Below, in pieces: positions 1 through 5,330 of a stretch of 9,263 nt of DNA. Made by a program: the position numbers and the translations under genes. The DNA is from Streptomyces ochraceiscleroticus (GTDB taxonomy: Bacteria; Actinomycetota; Actinomycetes; Streptomycetales; Streptomycetaceae). The stretch is taken from NCBI RefSeq assembly GCF_000720485.1, contig NZ_JOAX01000056.1, positions 1 through 9,263 of the forward strand. The letters are read 5' to 3'. The number at the start of each line of letters is the position of its first letter. Within the stretch, counting starts at the first letter, position 1. The notes below the pieces were generated by a model that saw only the letters and a program-made list of their open reading frames with translations, ran no database searches and was not told the origin of the DNA.

Positions 1-450
1 CTGGGCGGACTGGCCATGGGCATGACCCGCGAGCAGGTCCGCGAGCGCTACCAGCAGATCGTCGACTTCTCCGGCATCAACGAGAAGGGCGACTTCATCA
101 GCCTGCCGATGCGCACCTACTCCTCCGGCATGGCGGCCCGCCTGCGGTTCTCCATCGCGGCGGCCAAGGACCACGACGTCCTGATGATCGACGAGGCCCT
201 GGCCACCGGTGACCGGAAGTTCCAGAAGCGCTCCGAGGCCCGCATCCGGGAGCTGCGCAAGGAGGCCGGCACGGTCTTCCTGGTCAGCCACAACAACAAG
301 TCCATCCGGGACACCTGCGACCGGGTGCTGTGGCTGGAGTTCGCGGTTCGGACCCCCTCGGACGAGCGTGAGATGTACGGCGTAAGCTGTACGGGTGCGG
401 AACGGCACATGTGGTACAAGTCGGGCAAAATAATCCGACGGCGCCGATGA
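1..450 (+). CDS. ABC transporter ATP-binding protein, polysaccharide/teichoic-acid export type (5' partial, aberrant C-terminus)
   Basis: This is the C-terminal half of an ABC ATPase; the frame is open from base 1, so the Walker A part lies upstream. Visible motifs are the signature YSSGMAARLRFSIA (from base 118), Walker B with D-loop VLMIDEALATGD (about 178-213) and the H-loop FLVSHNN (about 277-297). YSSGM in place of LSGGQ, together with ALATGD, is typical of the TagH/Wzt-like ATPases that pair with an ABC-2 permease to export wall polysaccharide or teichoic acid. Family members continue after VLWLE with a segment like GELRMDGPTEEVLKEYE. Here, from about base 340, the frame reads FAVRTPSDEREMYG and ends in RRRR, with no family resemblance, and I could not recover the expected tail in another frame. 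I infer truncation by rearrangement, so the last 37 codons may be non-coding DNA read through by chance. It is not functionally linked to the hopanoid genes. Identity of residues 1-113 is secure; whether the gene works is unclear. Confidence 0.8.
   Translation: MGGLAMGMTREQVRERYQQIVDFSGINEKGDFISLPMRTYSSGMAARLRFSIAAAKDHDVLMIDEALATGDRKFQKRSEARIRELRKEAGTVFLVSHNNKSIRDTCDRVLWLEFAVRTPSDEREMYGVSCTGAERHMWYKSGKIIRRRR
399..422 (+). promoter_or_regulatory. Possible ECF-sigma type promoter
   Basis: GGAAC at 399-403 is followed after 16 bases by GTC at 420-422. This resembles the AAC / GTC element pairs of extracytoplasmic-function sigma factors such as SigE in Streptomyces. It lies inside the aberrant tail of the ABC ORF and would give hpnC a leader of roughly 150 nt. 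Matches this short occur often by chance, so this is only a candidate. Confidence 0.2.
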
Positions 451-459
451 GCGCCCTGA

Positions 460-489
460 TCGGACGGGCCGTGCGTGCGGCGTGTCCGA
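460..489 (+). terminator. Hairpin between ABC gene and hpnC (weak terminator or leader structure)
   Basis: TCGGAC (460-465) pairs with GTCCGA (484-489), and GCCG (468-471) pairs with CGGC (478-481) around the loop TGCGTG. The 3' side runs into the AT-rich stretch AAATATGAAGTTTTAG rather than a clean T run. It could end transcripts from the ABC gene, or be a folded element in the hpnC leader if the promoter lies upstream. 451-583 holds no confident gene. Confidence 0.35.
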
Positions 490-536
490 AATATGAAGTT
501 TTAGCGTGGCGGTGTAGAACGGGAGACGTGACGGCA

Positions 537-587
537 ATGGCTACGGGATCTCTCCGGCTCCGGAACGCGCCGGGCAGCCTCCGGTGA
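537..587 (+). CDS. Possible 16-residue leader peptide coupled to hpnC
   Basis: ATG at 537 opens a 16-codon frame, MATGSLRLRNAPGSLR, whose TGA (585-587) overlaps the GTG start of hpnC (584-586) in a GTGA overlap. GGGAG at 521-525 could serve as its ribosome site, though 11 nt away. GTG at 528 in the same frame is another possible start, but only 2 nt from that site. hpnC has no clear Shine-Dalgarno sequence of its own, so translation of this frame could deliver ribosomes to hpnC. It has no recognisable function and may be fortuitous. Confidence 0.3.
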   Translation: MATGSLRLRNAPGSLR

Positions 588-1519
588 GCCCGGAGCCTGT
601 CGCGCCCGAGCGCGCCGTCCTGGACAAGGCCGCGCACGAGAACTTCCCCGTCGCGCCGTTCTTCCTGCCCCGCGCCTGGCGTGCCGACCTGATGGCGGTC
701 TACGGATTCGCCCGTCTGGTCGACGACATCGGCGACGGCGACCTCGCGCCGGGCGGCGAGGACGCGGTACTGCTCGGTCTCGACCGTGCGCAGGACGGGG
801 GCACCTCCCGCTCGAGCGCAGCCGAGAGCGGGGGAGACCGGCTCGCGCTGCTGGACGCCCTGGAGGCAGACCTGCGCCGGGTCTACAGCGACCGGGCGCC
901 GGGCCCCCGGCACCCCCTCATGCGCCGCCTCGGCCCGACCGTACGGCGCTGCGGCCTGAGCCCTGAGCCGTTCGAGCGCCTGATCGAGGCCAACCGGCAG
1001 GACCAGCGCGTCAGCCGATACGAGAGCTACGCCGACCTGCTGGACTACTGCGAGCTGTCGGCCAACCCCGTGGGCCGGCTGGTTCTGGGCATCACGGGCA
1101 CGACCACGCCCGAACGGGTCCGCCGTTCGGACGCCATCTGCACGGCCCTGCAGATCGTCGAACACCTTCAGGACGTCTCCGAGGACCTGCGGAGAGACCG
1201 CATCTATCTGCCCGCCGAGGACATGAAGCGCTTCGGCGTCACCGAATCCGACCTGGCCGCTCCGACAGGGGGCGCATCGGCGCGCGCACTGTTTGCATTC
1301 GAAGCCGAACGCGCCGGTGGCCTTCTGAATGAAGGTGCCCCGCTGGTGGGTAGCGTCCACGGCAGACTCAAGCTGCTGCTCGCCGGTTTCGTCGCCGGCG
1401 GACGTGCCGCCCTCCAGGCGGTGGCGGCCGCCGATCACGACGTCCTCCCTGGACCGCCCAAGCCCAGCAAGCTCAGTCTGCTGCGCGCGGTAGGGGCGAC
1501 ACTGCGAAGAGAGGGGTGA
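584..1519 (+). CDS. hpnC: Hydroxysqualene synthase HpnC
   Basis: A trans-isoprenyl diphosphate synthase of the squalene/phytoene synthase fold. HpnC converts presqualene diphosphate, the HpnD product, into hydroxysqualene. The first aspartate-rich motif is D47-D48-I-G-D51 in LVDDIGDGD; the second is D197-V-S-E-D201, followed by IYLPAEDMKRFG; both bind Mg-diphosphate. The N-terminal NFPVAPFFLPRAWR block is characteristic of HpnC, as opposed to HpnD. The GTG start at 584 is chosen because homology begins soon after; a ribosome site is not evident, and the start overlaps the stop of a short upstream frame. The 311 residues are slightly long for the family. The surplus includes residues 72-85 (GGTSRSSAAESGGD), encoded by a palindromic repeat at 797-836 that looks like an insertion in a loop between helices. 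The stop overlaps hpnD as GTGA (1516-1519), which implies coupled translation. Confidence 0.93.
   Translation: MSPEPVAPERAVLDKAAHENFPVAPFFLPRAWRADLMAVYGFARLVDDIGDGDLAPGGEDAVLLGLDRAQDGGTSRSSAAESGGDRLALLDALEADLRRVYSDRAPGPRHPLMRRLGPTVRRCGLSPEPFERLIEANRQDQRVSRYESYADLLDYCELSANPVGRLVLGITGTTTPERVRRSDAICTALQIVEHLQDVSEDLRRDRIYLPAEDMKRFGVTESDLAAPTGGASARALFAFEAERAGGLLNEGAPLVGSVHGRLKLLLAGFVAGGRAALQAVAAADHDVLPGPPKPSKLSLLRAVGATLRREG
797..836 (+). repeat. Palindromic Streptomyces-type repeat inserted in frame in hpnC
   Basis: Within the coding sequence, GGGGG (797-801) leads into CCCGCTC (807-813), a 12-nt loop and GAGCGGG (826-832), then GGAG. From memory, GGGGGCACCTCCCGCTCGAG followed by a GAGAGCGGGGGAG arm is a short dispersed element found between genes across many Streptomyces genomes; this was not checked by search. 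Here it is translated as a Gly/Ser-rich stretch at HpnC residues 72-85. Confidence 0.6.
1511..1519 (+). promoter_or_regulatory. Ribosome binding site for hpnD, favouring an alternative start at 1528
   Basis: GAGGGGTGA spans the end of hpnC. It sits too close to GTG 1516, being overlapped by it, but lies 8 nt before the in-frame GTG at 1528. Initiation may therefore occur at 1528, making HpnD four residues shorter. Confidence 0.4.
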
Positions 1520-2469
1520 GTCGGACCGTGGAAGCAATCGCACACGCGTCCGCGCCGGTGCTCGCTGCGTACCGCTACTGCGAGGCCGTCACCGGGCAGC
1601 AGGCGCGTAACTTCGCTTATGGGATCAGACTGCTGCCCGCCGACAAGCGCCAGGCGATGTCGGCGCTGTACGCGTTCTCGCGCCGGGTGGACGACATCGG
1701 CGACGGCGCGCTGGCGCCCGCCGAGAAGGAGCAGCGGCTCGCGGACACCCGCGGACTGCTGGCGCGCATCAAGGACGGCCGGGTCGCCGAGGACGACACC
1801 GACCCGGTGGCGGTCGCGCTCGCGGACGCCGCACGCCGCTTCCCGCTGCCGCTGGACGCCCTGGACGAGCTGATCGACGGCGTGCTGATGGACGTGCACG
1901 GCGAGACGTACGAGACCTGGGACGGCCTCAAGGCGTACTGCCGCTGCGTCGCCGGGGCCATCGGGCGGCTCTCGCTCGGCGTGTTCGGCACCGTGCCCGG
2001 CGCGACGGAGGCCGACCGTGCCCCCGAGTACGCCGATACGCTCGGACTCGCTCTGCAGCTCACCAACATCCTCCGGGACGTGCGCGAGGACGCGGCCAAC
2101 GGCCGTACCTATCTCCCCGCCGAGGACCTGGAGAAGTTCGGCTGCGCCGCGGGCTTCCACGGCTCGGTCCCGCCCTCCGGCGCGGACTTCACCGGGCTCG
2201 TCCACTTCGAAGTGCGCCGGGCCCGCGCCCTGTTCGCCGAGGGCTTTCGGCTGCTGCCCATGCTCGACCGGCGCTCCGGCGCCTGCGTCGCCGCGATGGC
2301 CGGCATCTACCACCGCCTGCTGCGCCGGATCGCCGACGACCCCGAGGCGGTGCTGCGCGGCCGGGTCTCGCTGCCCGGCCACGAGAAGGCGTTCGTCGCC
2401 GTCCGCGGCCTCTCCGGCCTCGACGCCCGCGCGATCGGCCGCCGCCAGTCCGTCAGGAGGCGCGCATGA
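1516..2469 (+). CDS. hpnD: Presqualene diphosphate synthase HpnD
   Basis: A paralogue of HpnC with the same all-alpha squalene/phytoene synthase fold. It condenses two farnesyl diphosphates head-to-head to presqualene diphosphate, the first committed step to squalene in this bacterial route. Diagnostic blocks are ARNFAYGIRLLP near the N-terminus, D59-D60-I-G-D63 in RRVDDIGDG, the mid-protein MDVHGETYETWDGLKAYC segment, and D188-V-R-E-D192 followed by GRTYLPAEDLEKFG. The 317-residue length is close to the family norm, and there are no obvious gaps. GTG 1516 overlaps the hpnC stop; GTG 1528 in the same frame has better ribosome-site spacing. The last codons contain AGGAGG (2455-2460), which serves the next small ORF, and the stop overlaps that ORF's start as ATGA. 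HpnD rather than HpnC is assigned from the NFAYGIRLLP block and the gene order. Confidence 0.93.
   Translation: MSRTVEAIAHASAPVLAAYRYCEAVTGQQARNFAYGIRLLPADKRQAMSALYAFSRRVDDIGDGALAPAEKEQRLADTRGLLARIKDGRVAEDDTDPVAVALADAARRFPLPLDALDELIDGVLMDVHGETYETWDGLKAYCRCVAGAIGRLSLGVFGTVPGATEADRAPEYADTLGLALQLTNILRDVREDAANGRTYLPAEDLEKFGCAAGFHGSVPPSGADFTGLVHFEVRRARALFAEGFRLLPMLDRRSGACVAAMAGIYHRLLRRIADDPEAVLRGRVSLPGHEKAFVAVRGLSGLDARAIGRRQSVRRRA
2455..2460 (+). promoter_or_regulatory. Shine-Dalgarno site for the small ORF at 2466
   Basis: A perfect AGGAGG, 5 nt before ATG 2466 and inside the last codons of hpnD. A consensus site ahead of an ATGA overlap is the main evidence that the short frame behind it is translated. 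Confidence 0.7.
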
Positions 2470-2621
2470 CAGGCGGAGCGAGCCGGGGCGCGGCCGTGCA
2501 GGTAGGCGCCGTGACGGGCCGAGCGGGCCGGAGCGCGTCCGTGCAGGTACGCCTCGAGCGGCGGGCAACCCCGTGGCGTGTTGCTGCGTCCATGACAGCG
2601 GCATCCCGGGAGGACGTATGA
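2466..2621 (+). CDS. Small ORF of unknown function between hpnD and hpnE, 51 residues
   Basis: ATG 2466 overlaps the hpnD stop (ATGA 2466-2469) and follows a perfect AGGAGG with 5-nt spacing. The frame runs 51 codons to a TGA at 2619-2621 that overlaps the hpnE ATG (ATGA 2618-2621). The product begins MTGGASRGAAVQVGAV and ends MTAASREDV. It is Ala/Gly/Arg/Val-rich and basic, with no signal peptide, membrane helix, cysteine pair or known domain that I can see. Residues 3-17 and 18-32 are an imperfect duplication, with AAVQV matching ASVQV, encoded by a 45-bp repeat. I do not recognise the protein. It fills the whole hpnD-hpnE gap and joins both neighbours by 4-nt overlaps, so it may be a real small protein or only a coupling device that carries ribosomes to hpnE. 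Weak sequence complexity argues for caution. Confidence 0.55.
   Translation: MTGGASRGAAVQVGAVTGRAGRSASVQVRLERRATPWRVAASMTAASREDV
2471..2560 (+). repeat. Imperfect 45-bp tandem duplication
   Basis: The block 2471-2515 is repeated at 2516-2560. The first 37 positions match at about 31 of 37; the best part is GCCGGGGCGCGGCCGTGCAG (from 2482) against GCCGGAGCGCGTCCGTGCAG (from 2527). The last 8 positions have diverged. The period is 15 codons, so it keeps the frame of the small ORF. Confidence 0.7.
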
Positions 2622-4081
2622 CTTCCGCCGACACGCGGCCGGCCACGCACATCACCGCGGGCGCCTCCGGAGACGGGGGCGCCACCGCGGTCGTCGTCGG
2701 CGGCGGCCTCGCGGGCACCACCGCGGCCCTCGCGCTCGCCGACGCCGGGCTGCGCGTCACCCTTGTCGAGGGCCGGCCGCGCCTCGGCGGCCTCGCCTTC
2801 TCCTTCCGCCGCGACTCCGCGGCCGGCGAGCTGAGCGTGGACAACGGCCAGCACGTCTACCTGCGCTGCTGCACCGCCTACCGGGACTTCCTGGAGCGCG
2901 TCGGCGGCGCACACCTGATGCCGATCCAGGACCGGATGGACGTGCCGGTGCTGGACGCCGACCCGGCGCGCGCCGCGGCGGGCATGCGCCTGGGCCGGCT
3001 GCGCCGCACCGCCCTGCCCGTACCGCTGCACCTCGCCGCGAGCCTGGCCGGCTACCCGCACCTCTCGCTCGCCGAGCGCGCCTCCGTAGGCCGCGCCGCG
3101 CTCGCCCTGAAGGCCCTGGACCCGGCCGACCCCGCGCTGGACCGCATCGACTTCGCGAGCTGGCTCGCCCGGCACGGCCAGTCGCCGCGCGCCGTCGAGG
3201 CGCTGTGGGACCTGGTCGGCGTCGCCACGCTGAACGCCCGCGCCGCCGACGCCTCCGCCGGGCTCGCCGCCATGGTCTTCAAGACCGGCCTGCTCTCCGA
3301 CCCCGGCGCCGCCGACATCGGCTGGTCCCGCGTCCCGCTCGGCGAGGTCCACGACACGCTCGCCCGGACCGCGCTGGAGAAGGCCGGGGTGCGCGTCGAG
3401 ACCCGTACGCGCGCGAGCGCCCTGACCCGGACCGACGAGCAGCGCTGGCAGGTCACCGTCGAGAACGGGCCGCACAGCCAGGAGCAACTGGCCGCCGACA
3501 CGGTCGTACTGGCCCTGCCGCAGCGCGAGACGCACGGCCTGCTGCCGCCCGGCGCGCTGGACAGCCCCGAACGGCTGCTGGAGATCGGTACGGCCCCCAT
3601 CCTCAACGTGCACGTGCTCTACGACCGCAAGGTCCTGCGCCGCCCGTTCTTCGCGGCGCTCGGCTCGCCGCTGCAGTGGGTCTTCGACCGCACGGAGGCG
3701 TCCGGGCTGGAGGGCGGCGGGCAGTACCTCGCCGTCTCGCAGTCCGCGGCGCAGGACGAGATCGACCTGCCGGTCGGCGTGCTGCGCGAGCGGTACCTCC
3801 CGGAGCTCGCGCGGGTGCTGCCCGCCGCGCGCGGCGCGAAGGTCCGCGACTTCTTCGTCACCCGCGAACGCACCGCGACGTTCGCACCCGCACCGGGCGT
3901 CGGCGGGCTGCGCGCCGCCGCCCGCACTCAGTCCGCCGGCCTGTACCTGGCCGGTGCGTGGACCGCCACAGGGTGGCCCGCGACCATGGAAAGCGCTGTT
4001 CGCAGCGGCATCAGTGCCGCCCGCGAGGCACTCACCGAACTCGGCTTCCCCCAGGGATCACTGCCCCAGGAGGCGGCATGA
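2618..4081 (+). CDS. hpnE: Squalene-forming FAD oxidoreductase HpnE
   Basis: A flavoprotein of the amine-oxidase/phytoene-desaturase superfamily. With HpnC and HpnD it makes squalene, HpnE carrying out the reduction of hydroxysqualene to squalene. The Rossmann FAD motif is VVVGGGLAG (glycines at residues 28-30 and 33), followed by the adenosine-ribose-binding glutamate E51 in LVEGRPRLGG and by DNGQHVYLRCC, which is typical of this subgroup. The C-terminus has the second FAD-contact block LYLAGAWTATGWPATMESAVRSG. The length is 487 residues, complete for the family. ATG 2618 is chosen because GGGAGG at 2608-2613 lies 4 nt upstream and the Rossmann motif follows after about 25 residues. It starts within the stop of the small ORF and ends in an ATGA overlap with the prenyl synthase; AGGAGG (4068-4073) near its end serves that gene. 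The family is often mislabelled phytoene dehydrogenase, but context makes HpnE the better call. Confidence 0.92.
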   Translation: MTSADTRPATHITAGASGDGGATAVVVGGGLAGTTAALALADAGLRVTLVEGRPRLGGLAFSFRRDSAAGELSVDNGQHVYLRCCTAYRDFLERVGGAHLMPIQDRMDVPVLDADPARAAAGMRLGRLRRTALPVPLHLAASLAGYPHLSLAERASVGRAALALKALDPADPALDRIDFASWLARHGQSPRAVEALWDLVGVATLNARAADASAGLAAMVFKTGLLSDPGAADIGWSRVPLGEVHDTLARTALEKAGVRVETRTRASALTRTDEQRWQVTVENGPHSQEQLAADTVVLALPQRETHGLLPPGALDSPERLLEIGTAPILNVHVLYDRKVLRRPFFAALGSPLQWVFDRTEASGLEGGGQYLAVSQSAAQDEIDLPVGVLRERYLPELARVLPAARGAKVRDFFVTRERTATFAPAPGVGGLRAAARTQSAGLYLAGAWTATGWPATMESAVRSGISAAREALTELGFPQGSLPQEAA

Positions 4082-5199
4082 CAACGAGTACGCGCGCTCG
4101 CACGAGCACGAGCACCGGAAACAGAGGAGAAACCGTGAACCCGGCTTCCCCAGTAATCGACACCGAGGGCGTCACCGCACTCCTGGAGCGCGGGCGCAGG
4201 CTCGCCACTCCGGAGCTGCGGGCCGCCGTTGACCGGCTCGCGCCTCCCATGGACACCGTAGCCGCGTACCACTTCGGCTGGATCGACGCCGCGGGAGCGC
4301 CGTCGGCCGGCGACGGCGGCAAGGCCGTACGCCCCGCGCTCGCGCTGCTCTCGGCCGAGGCCGCGGGCGCCCCGCCCGAGACGGGCATCCCCGGCGCCGT
4401 CGCCGTGGAGCTCGTGCACAACTTTTCGCTGCTGCACGACGACCTCATGGACGGCGACGAGCAGCGCCGCCACCGCGACACCGTGTGGAAGGTGCACGGG
4501 CCTGCCCAGGCCATCCTGGTCGGCGACGCGCTCTTCGCACTCGCCAACGAGATACTGCTGGAGCTGGGGACCGTGGACGCCGGGCGCGCGGCCCGCCGGC
4601 TCACCGTCGCCACCCGCAAGCTGATCGACGGTCAGGCCCAGGACATCTCCTACGAGCACCGGGACCGGGTCACCGTCGCGGAGTGCCTGGAGATGGAGGG
4701 CAACAAGACCGGCGCGCTGCTGGCCTGCGCCGTCTCCATCGGTGCGGTCCTCGGCGGCGCGAGCGACCGCACCGCCGACATCCTGGAGAAGTACGGCTAC
4801 CACCTCGGCCTCGCCTTCCAGGCCGTAGACGATCTGCTCGGCATCTGGGGCGACCCGGAGGCCACCGGCAAGCAGACCTGGTCCGACCTGCGGCAGCGCA
4901 AGAAGTCGCTGCCGGTCGTCGCCGCCCTGGACGCGGGCGGCCCGGCATCCGAGAAGCTCGCCCGCATCCTGGCCGACGACGCCAAGAAGAGCGAGACCGA
5001 GATCGCCGATTTCACGGAGGCGGAATTCGCCTCCCGCGCAGCCCTTATCGAGGAGGCCGGTGGCCGAGAGTGGACCTCGGAGGAGGCCCGCCGCCAGCAC
5101 GCCACCGCGATCGCCGCACTCGACGAGATCGACATGCCCGAAGCGGTCCGCGGACAGCTCGTCGCCCTCGCGGACTTCGTCGTCGTACGGAAGAGATGA
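4078..5199 (+). CDS. Short-chain polyprenyl diphosphate synthase (probable farnesyl diphosphate supplier)
   Basis: A trans-prenyltransferase that adds isopentenyl diphosphate to an allylic primer; here it most likely makes the C15 substrate of HpnD. The first aspartate motif is D121-D122-L-M-D125 in HNFSLLHDDLMDGDEQRRH; the second is D251-D252 in FQAVDDLLGIWGD. GKAVRPAL near the N-terminus is the diphosphate-binding GxxxRP block. Phe five residues before the first motif, with no two-residue insertion inside it, resembles the short-chain synthases of actinobacteria; C15 or C20 cannot be told apart by eye. Two starts are credible. ATG 4078 (373 residues) overlaps the hpnE stop and has AGGAGG 4 nt upstream. 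GTG 4135 (354 residues) has GAGGAG at 4124-4129. The extra 19 residues are Thr/Ser/Arg-rich and look disordered. I annotate the longer form because of the ATGA coupling. It is followed by a 131-nt gap before shc. Confidence 0.88.
   Translation: MTTSTRARTSTSTGNRGETVNPASPVIDTEGVTALLERGRRLATPELRAAVDRLAPPMDTVAAYHFGWIDAAGAPSAGDGGKAVRPALALLSAEAAGAPPETGIPGAVAVELVHNFSLLHDDLMDGDEQRRHRDTVWKVHGPAQAILVGDALFALANEILLELGTVDAGRAARRLTVATRKLIDGQAQDISYEHRDRVTVAECLEMEGNKTGALLACAVSIGAVLGGASDRTADILEKYGYHLGLAFQAVDDLLGIWGDPEATGKQTWSDLRQRKKSLPVVAALDAGGPASEKLARILADDAKKSETEIADFTEAEFASRAALIEEAGGREWTSEEARRQHATAIAALDEIDMPEAVRGQLVALADFVVVRKR
4124..4129 (+). promoter_or_regulatory. Second ribosome binding site inside the prenyl synthase N-terminus
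   Basis: GAGGAG lies 5 nt before GTG 4135, in frame with the synthase. It is as good as the AGGAGG (4068-4073) that serves ATG 4078, so either or both starts may be used. Confidence 0.5.
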
Positions 5200-5211
5200 T
5201 CACGATTACAC

Positions 5212-5223
5212 CGAACTAGTTCG
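5212..5223. promoter_or_regulatory. 12-bp perfect palindrome, possible operator ahead of shc
   Basis: CGAACTAGTTCG is a perfect inverted repeat 13 bases after the prenyl synthase stop, in the gap before shc. It has the half-sites of the actinobacterial SOS box (CGAAC / GTTCG), but with 2 rather than 4 bases between them, so it is unlikely to be a LexA site. It could bind a dimeric regulator; no family can be named. Confidence 0.3.
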
Positions 5224-5230
5224 CAGTCGC

Positions 5231-5283
5231 CGGCCGGTGCCGGCCGCCCCCGGTACGCCATGCCGGAGGCCCGGCACCGGCCG
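5231..5283 (+). repeat. 13-bp perfect inverted repeat (large hairpin) between prenyl synthase and shc
   Basis: CGGCCGGTGCCGG (5231-5243) pairs perfectly with CCGGCACCGGCCG (5271-5283) around a 27-nt loop, which can itself pair CCGG (5249-5252) with CCGG (5263-5266). There is no T run directly after it, though an AT-rich segment follows (about 5294-5320). It may be a partial terminator, an attenuator or a processing/stability element separating hpnCDE expression from shc-hpnGH. Confidence 0.55.
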
Positions 5284-5330
5284 ACGGAAGCCCCATGCAT
5301 TTGTCTTTGATTACTGCAGAAGGGGAAGCC

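Noticed and set aside
584..2469. hpnC and hpnD as carotenoid phytoene synthases, with hpnE as phytoene desaturase
   Set aside because: The folds are shared, but two adjacent synthases with an HpnE-type oxidoreductase upstream of shc, hpnG and hpnH define the hopanoid squalene route. No carotenoid gene (crtE/crtI/crtY-like set) is present.
2018..2617. Upstream extension of the hpnE frame through hpnD
   Set aside because: The extension is Arg/Pro/Ser-rich noise overlapping hpnD. ATG 2618 has a good ribosome site and sits right before the FAD-binding fold.
5212..5223. LexA (SOS) box at CGAACTAGTTCG
   Set aside because: Actinobacterial SOS boxes have four bases between CGAAC and GTTCG; here there are two, so the half-sites are on the wrong helical spacing.
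5295..5330. shc starting at ATG 5295
   Set aside because: The frame is open and has a GGAAG ahead, but the 12 added residues come from AT-rich leader-like sequence. ATG 5331 has its own ribosome site and, from memory, matches the usual Streptomyces N-terminus (MTATTDGSTG).
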